Of a stretch of DNA of 64,000 nt, positions 1-12,757 are shown one piece after another. Numbering within the stretch: the first letter of the stretch is position 1; each line of letters opens with the position of its first letter. A program made the translations under genes and the position numbers. Source of the stretch: Chrysoperla carnea. Its lineage: Eukaryota; Arthropoda; Insecta; Neuroptera; Chrysopidae. The stretch lies in assembly GCF_905475395.1 (NCBI RefSeq), contig NC_058337.1, positions 135,801,960-135,865,959 on the forward strand. Reading direction: 5' to 3'. A model generated the notes under the pieces. The model was not told where the DNA came from. It worked only from the letters and a program-made list of their open reading frames with translations, and did no database searches.

Positions 1-100
1 TTGCAATAGAAATACTAAAAGCAAGGTTCAGTATAGTGTACAAAAGACCAAGATAAAACCATAAGTTTTTTTTTGCATTAAAATATATTTTAATTTTCAG

Positions 101-308
101 AACTGAATTTTGTAAAGCATTAAAAATTCCTTTGACTGCTACGGAATTTTCAAGCAGAGGTAGTCAAGCTGCGGCTCGTAAGGCAAATTTTATATTTTTA
201 AAAGAAACAAAATTTGCAGATATACAAAAAGTATTGCCACACTTACCTCTGGGAAATATTAAACATGCCGGCATACAACTTTGGTATAAAACTATAAATT
301 TGAATTAA
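101..308 (+). CDS. Terminal exon of an unidentified gene (partial, 5' part outside window)
   Basis: A good acceptor (pyrimidine-rich tract ending TTTTCAG at 94-100) precedes an open stretch of one split-codon base plus 68 sense codons, ending in TAA at 306-308. The peptide starts TEFCKALKIPLTATEF and includes GSQAAARKANFIFLKETKF and a tail ending QLWYKTINLN. Codon use and composition differ from the surrounding AT-rich noise. The order 'SQ-AA-KA-F-FLKE-KFADI' recalls the C-terminal strand region of insect GNAT (arylalkylamine N-acetyltransferase-like) proteins, but this is only a resemblance by eye. An AATAAA at 567-572 could end the transcript. The rest of the gene lies to the left. Confidence 0.5.
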
Positions 309-2949
309 AATTGATTTTGTAAACAAAGTTAGACTATTCCAAAATTTTTTTGGGGAAGCTAACTGATTTACCTTCTTTTTTTTTACAAAATACAAAAAAA
401 AAGTCAGAAATTTTATATGGAAATATAATACGTTCAAAACAAGTGGATCCTAATTTAAAATGGATTTTCGTCTCCTGCGAGAGATTTTTCTACAGATTAA
501 AATATCTCGAAATGTTGTATTAAAAACCATTATCGAATAAGTGGCCGCTTTTGGGAAATTATGAAAAATAAACCAAAAACTCTGAAATATTTTTTTTTGA
601 AAAAGAAAAAAAATTTTGGAAATTGTCATGATTTTATAGATATTAGCATCTTGATCACAACTTTCAGGTAATGAGGAGATGTAATTCATTATCGAAAGAT
701 GAAGGGTCTTTGGCAAAGTCGATTTTTTGGGAATGGATGAGTGGAATAAATACTTAAATTTTCTGTATTTTTCTAGGAATAATATTTTTAAAATGAACAA
801 TTTATAATAATTAATAACATTAGATAATAAAGAATGTATTTTTAGTTTAAACCTTTATTTATTACTAAATTTAACCAAAGTTATAAAATATAGGACAAAA
901 AAATTTATTTAAATAATAGATTTATTATTTTGTAATAAAATGAAATTATAAAAATCACCTTAAGAAGAATTAAAATAAACTTACTTAAATTTAACACAAT
1001 TTAAGACAATTTTCTCGGCAATTTGTCTTAAAAATTATCATTATTCTCAATAGACCTATTTGTTTCGGACAGTTGTCAAAAAATTATTCAACCTAAGAAA
1101 GTTAAATATATTTTATCTTTTTCAAGCAGCGCTTTTTGACAAGGGTAGAAGATATAAGATAAGTCTTTACTTAATTGAAAACAGTCCGAAACAAAAAAGA
1201 ATCATTTTGTAAATGAAAAGCCCTATGTAAATTGTCGAGAAATTTTATTAATTCAGAAATACTAGAATAAAGTTGGAATATAAATAAAATTTGTTATTAA
1301 TTGTGTATATTTTAATTTTTTTTCTGTTTGCAATAAATTGACCTTAGAAAAAAAATTTATTCGTTTGTGAACTGTATCGGAGGTGATAACACTAATTGAT
1401 TAAATGTATATAATTTTGAGACAATATAAAAAAATATTTTTAATTTGGCAAATAGAAACAAATTTTTAATTAGTTTATTTTGATTAATTTTCCATGGTAT
1501 TTGCTTTTTATGTTTTTATTATTGAATTTTCATAATATTCTGAGATAAATAGCAATTAATATATGATTATTTGTGTACTACTGATGGTTGTCAATTTCTT
1601 GTTTTGTAGATATTTCTAGAGTTCTTAAATGTTTTTCTTGTGTTTTTGATATTTATTAAGACTTAATAAATTTGCCTTGAAAAACATGATCTGGCTGTAG
1701 GCTATGAAGGGGCACATGTACATTAGTCAAATATTATTTGAATTTATTGGAAGTTTTGTTGAACTGTTGATTTATTGGGTATCTTTTTTAAAATTTGAGT
1801 TCGTATTTCGATATTAAATTACGTCGAGAATATATGGAAAATTATTTGCGACAGCGCGGCCAACACAGAGCAGATTATGTAATTGACAGTTGAGCAAACG
1901 AAATATTATTTTAAAGGCTTTTTCTCGATAACAGTTCTCGTTGGTCGCAAATTGCAATACATAAAACATTCTGTAATCAAGAAGAAATTTACAAGAGATA
2001 AGTAAAATTACTAAGGCCCATTATATTTCTTTCTCGCCTCAAGAAAATTGTGTCTTCCTTTGGAAACGTAAAAAATATGCTTGAGCAAAGAATGCCATTT
2101 TTTCTGTGTAACTTACCGTACGTAATTGTGCGTGTAGTTCACGGAAGTGCCCATAGATTTTATAGAGGTAGCAGTTATATAGAGGGTCTGACAATTTTTC
2201 ATGAAAACTTAACTCAAATGAAGTAAGCATAATTATATAGAAGTCGTTTCAAATTCAATAAACTAATTTTTTATGTCGATATGTGCATATTCGACAGATA
2301 TAGGCATTTTTGCGTAGCCTTAAGAAGGATTATAAACCTCAATGTAATGGCAAAGCCTGATTTTACTACCCTATGAAGACACGAAAATTCAAGTACTGTT
2401 TTTAATTCCCCCTAAAAATGAGTCGATCCGCATGTTCGCGTTTTTAATTTCCCTTTTCGTTTTACAAATATAAGGACAAAACCATTTAAGAAAATCATCA
2501 AGTTGAATGTTAGAAATCGTTTGAAGCAGGAAAGCTTCCGCTTATTGTTAAAGTCACTCATTTTACACAAGGGCAGCAAATTATTTGAGCAGAAAACATT
2601 GTTTCAGCAGTAATATAAAGAATATGTAATAAGGATAAAGAATTGATCATTGCCAACGCTACTAAGATTTCATTGTTATAATGACTGCGTTTTCCTAAAA
2701 TCAGCGCCCGATATTACTCAGTTGGCAATGGCATTTCAAGTGTTATAAAAAAAATCGAATACTCTATCTATGTATATAAGATGTTGGTGCTAACTTACTG
2801 AGCAAAACAACCCGCTAACTTTAGCTTAAATTGTCTCTATTTTACTTGGCAAATAATCTCCATTCATCAAATAATTTGATTAAAATTAGTAAATAATTTG
2901 GGGATCATAATTGAATCATAAACAAAGAATTTAAATTGCATCAAACTAT
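309..2949. other. AT-rich non-coding stretch, nothing recognised
   Basis: This is the intergenic space between the left-edge terminal exon and the 3' end of the hexamerin gene. The open frames here are short, low-complexity and not protein-like. No tRNA, transposon end or clear repeat was recognised. Confidence 0.4.
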
Positions 2950-2955
2950 TTTATT
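2950..2955 (-). terminator. Poly(A) signal of hexamerin gene
   Basis: AATAAA on the minus strand, about 70 bases downstream of the hexamerin stop codon. It is the nearest canonical signal in the correct strand. Confidence 0.65.
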
Positions 2956-3024
2956 CATGTAAAAAAAAAACTTAAAACTATTTCAACAAAAACTAGAACA
3001 GCCAAAATCCAAAAGAAAAAATTC

Positions 3025-5997
3025 TTAATTACGTAACATCATTGTTGAGGGGTAGTTCATTGTTGTTTCATCAATGTGACGAATGACAACATCTTGAAGG
3101 TACATGTTTGGTACATAGAATTGTGTGACATCAATATCACGGTCCAATGGGTAGCCCAATGGAAGGTTGTCGATGAAACGCATACCAGATCCAATGCCGC
3201 AAGTGTACATTAATTCTTGATCCATAACCATGGAGTTGACTCCAGTGGTGCCTTGGAATGGTGTGACTACTACGAATAATTGGAATTCCATACCACCAAC
3301 TGTACCTTTAGGTAAGAGTAAACGGTCTGGGAATCCACAGTGAGCTTCAGAGTTATCTAAAATGAATTCTTCTGTTCCTTGTAAAGCTCCCATTACTTTA
3401 CGGTACAATGTGTAGTAGGATGTACGGTCCTTGACAATGTGATGCATGTTTCTGGAGTTGCGTACAATCATGTTTTCACCAGTCTTCAAGTCGTATAAGA
3501 ATTTATCAAGTTCGACAAAGTTGACACGGTTTTCTTCGAAATTGATCAATTGTCCTTTTTCGTTGTATTTTGGTCCTAAGAATACACGGACAACGGCTCT
3601 GGTTGTTTTGTCGCTGGATACGTTGATGCGGTAAGTGAATGGTTTGTGGTTAAGACGCATTTGACGTGCTTTTACTAAAACTTTTGGTACATCGGTGTCG
3701 GTAACTGTGAAGTCGTTGTACAAAGCGTTGTTAAGTTCAACATTGAAGTAGTCGAAGTATGTGATTAATTCATCAATATCTACGCTGTTGACTTTTACGC
3801 CTTGGAATAATAAATCGGTGTATTTGTATGTTGGTAAGTTCTTCTTGTAGTATAAGAAGTAGTGTACGATACGACGGTAGATACGGTAGAACATTGGATC
3901 ACGCATTGCTGTTTCGAATAATTCTAAGGTGTTTGGTTGTACTTTGTAGTTGTCTAATGGTTTGCCAGTGTAGCCCAAAAGGATTTTCACCCATTTAAGT
4001 AATTGTCCGTAGTAACGACGGTTTACTGAATCTGTGTTACCTTGTATTAAGTTTCCGAGGATGTTGATTCCTTCTTGGGTATAGATTGGCACTTTGTTTC
4101 CATTTACCTGAAAATAAACAAGAAGTTGAGAAAAATTCATAATTTGTCATGTGAAGGTCGCTTTAATCTATCATTTAATTTTGAAAACTCTAAACTAAAT
4201 ATATTCATAAAAAAAGACAATCAAATTATTGGGTACATTACTTTGCTCAGAATTTAATAATTACGCTAATCATTATAATTAACTTACATCAATAACGTAG
4301 CCTAAATCAATAGCTTCAATGATGCGTTGCTCTAAGATATTCATTCGTTCGTAAACATATTTTGTGTAGTCATCGTAAACAAGATCTGTTTTAGCTGGTC
4401 GCATTGGGAATGGTAATCCATTTTCGTAAACCAATGTGCAGACATATGGAACTGCATCAGTAATATCAATCATTTCAATTTCACCAAGACCGTTTGAGAG
4501 GCGTTCCAAATAGTAACGGTTAATTAATTGATGAAGAGTGTACAAGTAGAGTTCACCACGACGGTCCTTGTTTAATCCAGTTTCAGTTCCAAGCATCCAG
4601 AATGGATAGTCCATGTGGAAGTAGTAATAGTATGAATTCAAACCAATGTCTTCCATGAAATAAGATAATTTTTGTTGTTCTTCGTCCAAGTTCAAGTACC
4701 ATCCACTGTAGTTCGTTGGGATAATGACAGTTTGGATACCATCTTCAACAGTTTGGTAAACTTCTGGTACAATGTTTTGTTGTACGGTGTTCAACATGTT
4801 TTTGTATAAAAGTGGATTTTTGACTAAAATATCGTCAAAAGTAGACTTGTCCAAGGTTTTGCCGTAGTAAGTTTTGTCTTTGTATGTTGGGACTTGACCG
4901 TACATTGATTTTTGGTATTCATTCATTACTGGTACGTCTTTTTTAACATATGGGCGTTGTACGTCGTCAACCATCGTCCATGGTTTTTTGCTCCAGATTG
5001 AACTGAAGGGTTTAATGAACATCCATGGTTTTTGGATTTTGATTAACATATCATCAGATTTGCCATATACTGGTGTCATATGTTCATAATTTTGTGAGAT
5101 TGGAAGTTTTCCATATACTGATGTCATGTGTTCGTAATCTTTTGTGAATGGAAGTTTACCCATAATTTTTGGATCTTTCAAGAAACGTTGGTATACTTCA
5201 GGTTTTAAAGTTGCAAAATCTTGCATTTTTAATTCTTGGGCTTTTTTGATGGTTTCATGATTGATGAAGTAGTATGGGTAGATTTCGTATGCTGGTGGTA
5301 AGATTAATCCACGGCAGTCTGGACGATGTAAGACGGCGACAGTTAAGGCATAGACGAACATACCTTGGTTGATGTGTTCTCGGCACCAACATGCAACACG
5401 GTAGAAAGTGTCGTATGTCTTAGCGTAGTACATCAAATGGAATACGGCAATAACTTGACGACGATGAACATCATTCATTATCGAGAAGATTTCTTTTTGT
5501 GGAAGCATTCCATAGCGGTATAATTGGATGAATTCTTGTACGACAATAGGTTTTTCGAATAAGGCGATGTTTGATTCGATTTCGAATGTTTTTGCAATTT
5601 CAACTTGATCCAAGTATGTGTTTGGTTGATGAACATGTCTTAAGAGGCGTAAAAGATCTCTTTGTTTTTGAAGAAATACTTTGTCAGCTGTAAAAACAGA
5701 ATTTTCAATGTAATTGCGACACCAGAATACCCATCAATTTTATAGAACTGCTTTATAGAAAGTCTATAATGCATTAACGATGCTTTGAAATACTTAAACA
5801 CCTACAAAAGCCTGTTATTCATAGACGAAACTTAACGGGCTCTCCAAAAAATTAATTTTTTAAGAATAATAAAGAAATTATAAAATTATATTTAAAAACT
5901 TACCAACTCTTCCTTGGATGTTGTCTTGAACTAATTCTGGAGTGAGGTGCAATGCTGCACAAACTCCAAAAAGGAGTGCAAATAACGCAATCTTCAT
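3025..5997 (-). CDS. Hexamerin (arylphorin-like larval storage protein), complete, three exons
   Basis: Coding exons are 5904-5997, 4288-5687 and 3025-4107. Both introns have GTAAGT donors and CAG acceptors and the phases join cleanly, giving about 858 residues. Exon 1 supplies a signal peptide (MKIALFALLFGVCAAL). The hemocyanin/hexamerin domains follow: an N-terminal helical domain with DKVFLQKQRDLLRLL near residue 33 and GMFVYALTVAVLHRPDCRG near 140; the central domain with HMDYPFWMLG near 389 and GELYLYTLHQLINRYYLERL near 409; and the C-terminal domain in exon 3 ending VIRHIDETTMNYPSTMMLRN. The family is known as copper-free hemolymph storage protein made by larval fat body, and the many Tyr/Phe residues suit an arylphorin. 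Oddity: at 858 residues it exceeds the usual ~700, because residues ~209-341 hold an extra Lys/Tyr/Pro-rich segment with two 16-residue copies (KLPFTKDYEHMTSVYG and KLPISQNYEHMTPVYG). No break was seen. Confidence 0.95.
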
Positions 5998-6044
5998 CGT
6001 TGTCCTTATTAGATCTGTTGTACGTGGGACTACACAAAATTGAG

Positions 6045-6078
6045 TCTGACTTTTCAAAATTTAATTTCGGTTTATATA
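6045..6078 (-). promoter_or_regulatory. Hexamerin core promoter: TATA box and initiator
   Basis: The minus strand has TATATAAA at 6071-6078 and an arthropod-type initiator TCAGA at 6045-6049, about 30 bases apart. This places the start site near 6047 and a ~50-base leader before the ATG at 5997. The spacing is right for a strong TATA promoter, as expected of a storage-protein gene. Confidence 0.7.
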
Positions 6079-6828
6079 TGAAAATGAAATGCATATCAAT
6101 TGAACTCATTAGATTTTGGAATTCCACCCAAATATGAAAAAAAAATATTATTGGGTGATTAGTATATTTTTAAAATGTTGCTAAGGTAATAATTTTTGTA
6201 TATTATTCTATAAAAAATTTATATTTTGATTTTTTTTTTTTGCAAAAAATTGACCTTACAGGTGATAAGTTTGTGAACTTGTGAATCAATGGTGTTGATA
6301 ACACTTTATGAATAAACTAATGTGTTTTTAAGGCAGGATAAACAAATGTTGTCAATTTGGCAAATGGAAAAATATTTTTAATTAATTTTTTTTGATTACT
6401 TTGTGGGAGTGTTTTTACGGGGTGATTCTTTAAAAAGTTTCCATCCGAAAATGTATAGGAAAAAACACATACCTATTACCACGAGTAATATTATCACGTA
6501 CCTATTACCAGCTTCATGATTAGACAGGATTCAACTCTTACATTTCAGTCTGATTTAAAAAATTTTCAGGTTAAAAATTTTATTCCAAGAAAATTTTTTA
6601 AGATCAAATAATATTATTTTTTACAGATTTTTTTTTTTTAATTAAAAAAACAACCTTTTTCCGGTTTTTTGTTTTATTGGTTGCACTCTTTGGACATACA
6701 AAATCAGGTAACAAATATTGAGATTTAGGAAAAAAATTGTTCAACAAAGTGACTTTTTTACGACAAGGAATAAGAATTTTCTGAAACTATAAGTAATTCA
6801 GAAAAAACAGTGTGAACCCTTGATTAAA
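6079..6828. promoter_or_regulatory. Hexamerin upstream region, no coding content
   Basis: About 750 AT-rich bases lie between the hexamerin TATA box and the first upstream transposon relic. Any fat-body or hormone-responsive enhancer would most likely lie here, but no specific binding site can be supported by eye. Confidence 0.3.
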
Positions 6829-7909
6829 CAAGTGAAAACAAATAATTGACTGAGTTAATTGTTGAAATACATTGCATAGTCCTTAGATCATATATTTTAA
6901 ATAGATAAACCCAGTGTATACCAAGTATATATATTTTGGCGTCACAGAGTAGATTAACAAAGATGAAAATACAATATTCAAACAGCTGACGGAGAAACAC
7001 CATTTTGGAGGCCTGGTATTCAATGCGCATGATCGTATAACCGTAATCAGCTGCTTCAATGATGTGTTTATATTTCAAATTCACATGTGCTTAAAATAAA
7101 AAAATAAAATTTTATTTTGTTTTAACGTTCAAACGAGTAATATTGTTAAATAATTTTGCGTTAATTCTATGATAAAATTTTTTTTAAATGGTAAAATGGT
7201 AATTTGTACAAAATATACTGTTTTAACTTTATTTAAAAGTGGTATAATCTTATTTTAAATACGCGCCAGGATATTATGTTGTTTATTAAGACATGCTTAT
7301 TATGACCAGGCCTCGACATTTACTATCCTTGTCAATCTACTTTGAGACGTGGTTCTCACTCTGTTGAATTCCAGTAGTGAATTTTCAAAGGCATAGTCAG
7401 TGTTGATTTCTTTATCACATTACACGTACAAACATGTGACACATACATAACTGATAATCAAGTATAGTACATATTATAAAATTTCCGCCTAATTGGCGCC
7501 CTCACGGGTAAACCGTGATGCTTACGAAAAAATGTTTCAAACAAAAGTTGTTTAATTTTTTTACATTTTTTTTACATTTTTTACATTAACTCTTTTGTTT
7601 TATCTCTAACGGTTTACAAGATGGGTCCTACGGACCCAAGACCCAATTTACCTATGATGCTCATTTACTAACTTGACCTCACTTTTTACTTCCTGAGTAC
7701 GCTGTAAAAATTTCAGCTCGATATCTTTTTTCGTTTTTGAGTTATCGTGTCCACAGACGGACGGACGGACAACCGCAAATGGACTAATTAGGTGATTTTA
7801 TGAACACCTATGACAAAATTTTTTTCCTAGCATCATTATTTTTAAGCGTTACAAACTTGGGACTAAACTTAATATACTATGTATATTTCATATATACATG
7901 GTATAAAAA
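6829..7909 (+). mobile_element. Dispersed MITE-like repeat, family A, copy 1 (interrupted)
   Basis: This copy shares its head (AAGTGAAAACAAA.AATTGACTGAGTTAATTGTTGAAA) and its tail with three other copies in the window. The tail has runs of GACGGACG, 'ATGGACTAATTAGGTGATTTTATGAACACC' and a TATACATGGTATAAAA end. In better copies ATACCATGTATA near the head is the inverse of TATACATGGTAT at the tail, suggesting inverted termini. Here head (6829-6885) and body (from ~7400) are separated by ~500 foreign bases that include a hexamerin-like scrap. The superfamily was not identified. Confidence 0.55.
6986..7084 (-). pseudogene. Possible hexamerin relic (end-of-exon-2-like)
   Basis: The minus-strand reading MNLKYKHIIEAADYGYTI lines up with MNILEQRIIEAIDLGYVI just before the last intron of the neighbouring hexamerin, sharing MN, IIEA, D, GY and I in order. 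It is on the same strand as that gene and ~1 kb upstream of it. Nothing hexamerin-like continues on either side and no splice donor follows, so it would be a broken remnant of a tandem paralogue. The match is short. Confidence 0.4.
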
Positions 7910-8814
7910 CTAAGACGAACCTGTGTAAAAATACACATACTATTGTCGTTCCCTCTAAAAATGAGCAAATACATGTTTTTGGGGTTTTTATTTTTTATTC
8001 TGTTTTTGAAATATATGTGTAGAAGGTTTTAAAAAATCATTCTGTATTTCATTAGTGACTTTCCATAATATTTTGGGGTAATCAGTCATAGCAACTAATT
8101 TGTGATTACATTTAAATTACTGATATATGTTATGTCTTCAGATAGTTTTTGAAGTTTATTTTTGAAACATTAAACTAATATTTGTTTTAAGTTTCTAGAA
8201 CTTAAGTGTTTGTTTTGTAAATTTTATTTTTGATTTCTAATTCTAATTTCACTTTTCCTTTTTGTTATAGGTACGTTCGATGTTTTTTTGTATTGTAAGA
8301 CTTAGTTTTCAAATTATATAATGTAAGTACTTTTTAAATATTTAATTCAATTATTTTGGAAATATTTCGATTTTTCATTCTAAATTTTGTGGACAAAATT
8401 TCATGAAAATGTGTTCTCGGAAATTCTTTTTCGACCCTTGTAAATAATGGAAAACATTTATTCACCTAAAAACAATGTTCTGTTTGCAGGTTAAGAAATT
8501 CCCAGAATTTACTTATTTTCGTTTATTTTACAAAATCTCCTATTCTAGAAATAAAGCTGTGTCAGATTTCAGATGTTTTGCTTTATGTATTGAATTGTGC
8601 TCCGTGTGAAACAGATAACTCAGAATTTTCTAAATTATTCTGTATAATATCCTAAAATTTTCTTGGAATGATACAAATATTACGATTAGTCAACAGTGCC
8701 CTATTTGCTCCTATTACCGACAAATATTTTCCACTAAATTCGACGATCACTCTCGAAAAACCATCTTCGTAAATGTGGCTATAAATATACTGTTTTTTAA
8801 ATCTCTAGTAGATA
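7910..8814. other. AT-rich intergenic, nothing recognised
   Basis: No open frame with protein-like composition and no clear repeat end was seen between family A copy 1 and the inverted repeat at 8815. Confidence 0.3.
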
Positions 8815-8970
8815 TCACTGAATGTGAGAAGTTACATATGCACTAAGCAATGTGTATAAGAAAGGTACTGTTAGATGTTTATATTGCTCGTACTGTTCAC
8901 AAGGTATCTTTCCAATAGTATCTTTTTTATACGCCTTGCTTAATGTATATGTACTCTCTCACACTCATTG
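8815..8970. mobile_element. Small foldback element (inverted repeat, arms ~55 bp)
   Basis: The left arm begins CACTGAATGTGAGAAGTTAC and runs to AAGAAAGGTACT. The right arm (about 8915-8970) reads as its reverse complement with scattered mismatches. The short central loop holds no ORF, so this looks like a MITE or foldback repeat of unassigned class. Confidence 0.5.
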
Positions 8971-11339
8971 ATGTACTAAGGGAAATGATTTAAAAGACAC
9001 ACAGTATATTAGAGTTTGTAAAAGTCAGACGTTAAATTTGATATGGCGGAGAAAATTTTCAATTTGACGAAGATTATTATCTAAAATCTTGTTTTCGCAG
9101 AAATATTTCTTCTATGAAAATTTGCTACGTAATAGGTTGCTGAAATATAAATAAAAACAAATCCTTTATTTGTTACATATTGTAATTTCGCGTACGTTTT
9201 ACCTTAAGGAAAAATTATATTAGAAAAAAAATTGTCTTATTTTAAACAATATATGTGTCGAAGGAATTAAGAACATTTAGTTATTTGATCTTATGTCTGA
9301 ATTAAAGTAAAAAAGAAATTTAGTAAGACTGAAATTTTTCTTAATCTTAATAATCTTTTTTTTATGAGTAACATGCAAATATATGGCTTTGAATCGGCTT
9401 GTCTTTTTCATAAAGTTGAATTTTCTTTCAGTATATCCAGCCAACCCTTTATTTGAAAAGTTACTCGTCAACCACAGAATATTATCTTTTGACGTTGAAA
9501 AAAATTTGAGAATTTTTAACCCCTTTCAGCTTTTCGAAATTTTTTTTACTTTGAATCAAATTAGTTAATAACTGATTTTTCGTTTCCCTTCCATCATATT
9601 TTTCGAACTGCCTGACGAATATTGTAAATAAATATTTCTTACATCGGGTTTATAAAGTACCTTTTGCATCGCATTCATCCATATTTATAAAACAATTTTT
9701 CCACCCCCCATGTTCGTACATGTGGGTGGTTTGAATATAGACAATGCAATAATGTTTCAAGGTATGTTTCTTAAGGTAGTTTTCTCATATTCAGTTTTCG
9801 TAAGACCTTTCTTAAGGTACCTAGTAATCCATGATACCTCATTAGGTTGGTTAAAATGGCGGGTGTATTAAATTTTCCGAAAGACAAACTTACGTTTAAT
9901 GAAGATGAATTCGAGTTTTCATCATTGTACAGTTTTTGCATGCTTTTATTTAAGTTGCAATGCATGTATGTATGTATGCATGTATGTTTGTCCGGGTGGT
10001 ATCTTGCAACTCAATTTTTCTTAAGTGTCGTCTTGATTTTCCCATCGTTAAACCAGAGACGGTTGAACAACACCTGGAGTACAGCTTTAAGTTGCGAGTC
10101 TCTAAAAAACATCTGTTATGTATTTTGCCATTTTCTTTTTAATGTGGTAATATTAACCATATTTGAAAGAAAAATGAAAAGAGCGAATTTGGTGACCTCC
10201 TAATTTTTATAAAATTGTTGCCCTCCGAGTTGCGATATAACGTTTATATATCTAAAATGATGGCATGATTACTGAGTTAGTTTTACAAATTCATCTAATT
10301 AATTTATATACAGAATTTTCCAATTAAATTTTCTCTAGTTAACTACCTTAAAATTTTACGTTTAAAAAAAGTATCTCTACTGGGAACACAAGAGACTGAA
10401 AATGCAAAATATTATATTTTAAAATTTCTTATGAAAAAAAAGTATACTTTTTTTTCTGTTTTAATGTAACAAACACACTATCTTATATTTTTGTAAAATA
10501 ATATACATATTATAAATTTACATAATGAGCTTTTTTTAGCCTCAGATGCAGCAAATATTATACAACAAGATGGTTGTATATTTTTCAATTTTGTTCAAGG
10601 TATTGGCTTTGGTATCTGCATCTTGTTATTCTTTTGAAAATTTGCCTTTGAAAATATTTTAGATGGGTTCATTTATTCTTAAAACAAGAAAATGTTTTAA
10701 TTTTAGACCTAGAGCTATCTGTTTTATTAGATAGTTGTTTCAGAAAGGCTAGAAATTTGAAAAGATTGGGCAAGGTTATTCCTAAAAACTTTTTCATCTA
10801 CGAAAACTTGTATAGATCGGAAGTGCACTGAGTGTAACATTGTGCTTTATACAACTATTGCGAAAATTTTCCAAGTGCATACGAGACTGGGGCTAGAAGT
10901 ACGCATTATATGAGTAATTTTACCAGTCTAGTATATGTTACACAATCCGTGCAGATTGTATACGTCATTTTTACTTATGAATGCAAGATTAAATCTCTCC
11001 TTTGCCACGATTTTTCCTGTTATGACTTTTGCTGTGCAGAAAACAGTGTAGAAAGAGGGTACATATGCTGCTAAAAGTCAGGAAAAAAAGTTTCCCTTCC
11101 TATGAAAATCTGCGTAGAGGAAAAGTTAGTAGTTCAGCCGTTTTCAAATACCTACCAAGTACCTAGTTCTGAGTCTGCATTTATTATTTTTCTATAAACA
11201 ATGGCTTTATGAATTATTGCGGTACAAAGTTTTCAAATTATCGTTACTGATAATTAGGCTGTTCAAATTTTCTTCTAGGCCTAGTGAAGATTCATAACAA
11301 GAACATATCGAACGAACAATATTCATGTTGACTATATTT
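8971..11339. other. AT-rich intergenic with ATGT microsatellite
   Basis: No gene was recognised. A short ATGT-rich microsatellite sits at about 9958-9990. The frame at 9847-10203 (118 codons) has no recognisable domain and appears fortuitous. Confidence 0.35.
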
Positions 11340-11580
11340 TTTTTTATCATTTAAAATGTAAAATTTTCATTGCACGGGCAAAAAAAGTGAAGTTGGTTTT
11401 TAAAAATATTTACGCAAAATTTGAACGTTTAAAATTTCTAATTAAGCAAAAAAGAAGATATAGGTTAGTGACGTCATTGTCCGATATCACCATAGAAAAA
11501 CATATAAAATACATATAAAACTTTTTTTTTTGGTAAAAAAAGATGGGCAACAATCTTTGAATGCTTTTAATTTCTTCGTT
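11340..11580 (+). repeat. Dispersed repeat, family B, copy 1
   Basis: About 240 bases shared with 31440-31682 and, inverted, 50103-50318. Diagnostic words include GCACGGGCAAAAAAAGTGAA, GGTTAGTGACGTCATTGTC, GATATCACCAT and GATGGGCAACAATCTTTGAA. It has no ORF and its class is unknown. Confidence 0.6.
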
Positions 11581-12363
11581 TTTTAATAATCAATTTTAAT
11601 TTGATTTTCAAATGGTATCAAGTCCAGTTTTACATTTTTATGCGTAATATTCCTACATTTTTATTATAGGGAATGTTAAAAATTATTGTATTTGTTTGGA
11701 TAATAAAGCTTTGATATTGTTTTTTACACACTGTAAATAAAAGCTTTTTGAACTTTGTGAAATCATAAATATTTTATTCATGAGTAGTGAATAGTGAGTG
11801 TATTTTTATTATATATACGAAGTAACAATAGTTTGAGGATATAATATTATATATAATGTAATGTTTATTGTACAAAAAACTCCCAATGGTTTTGGGTAGA
11901 TAATATATAAAACTCGAAACAAAATATTTTGTAGTAAGCAAAAAACAGTGAGATAACTTTTTTTTTTATATCTTGAATTTACTGTTTGGCTAGAACATAT
12001 ATAAAAAAGTTTTCGACGATTATACAATTGTTAAGTAATATTTTTTAAATTGATTAAAAATTCATACATTATTTTATGATATACAAACCGGTAGCAAAAG
12101 TCAGATAACAATTTTTTAGAAATTATCACAAACAGGTTCATAATAGCCTTACATGTAATAATAACCGTCGCTAAAGCGGTGAGTCCTGGTTTTATTGCCA
12201 TGGTATAAAATATATTGTTTTACATACATATTTTCACCAAAATTGGATTTAGAACTTCTGAGAAAATTATATTGGATACTGAGTTGTACATCCTTTACAC
12301 TGCATAAAAAGTTATTTAATTAATAGTTAATTATATAAAAATTGCCGAAATTATATAAAACCT

Positions 12364-12757
12364 ACTAACTGCGCCTCGCGTTGTTATCCGCCAGTTGTTA
12401 TCCGAGTTTTTATCGTTACTGTGTTAATTAATCAAGCCTTCTTGAAAAAATTACGCTACCTTTAAAAAACACTTTTGTGTACGCTATTTCTTGTACACTA
12501 TCCCATAGAGACCGTACATTTTTCCGCGATAAATATTAGCCTATGTTATTTTCTGACCCCTAAACTACCACTACCTCTATGAAAATTAAAATAACATACG
12601 TTTTACCGGGATAAAAAGTAGCCCATGTGCTACTCCTGTACCAACAATCTATATATCTATTTCTGTACCAAATTTCATCCAAATCCGTTCGGTAGTTTTT
12701 GCGTGAAAAAGAAACAAACATCCACCCATTCATCTAAACTTTCACTATTATAATAGA
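12364..12757 (-). mobile_element. Non-autonomous Helitron-like element (degenerate)
   Basis: Read on the minus strand it starts A|TCTATTATAATAGTG at 12757, passes through the common insect Helitron-type subterminal text ('TTTTTCACGCAAAAACTACCGAACGG', 'TACTTTTTATCCCGG'), and finishes with a GC-rich hairpin (CGCGAGGCGC) near a CTAGT-like end at about 12364. No coding capacity was seen. The family name is inferred from ends and flanks only. Confidence 0.5.

Noticed and set aside
450-800. 116-codon minus-strand open frame
   Set aside because: Composition follows the AT-rich background, no domain or splice context, and no homologous copy in the window.
9847-10203. 118-codon plus-strand frame
   Set aside because: It crosses an ATGT microsatellite and has no recognisable domain.
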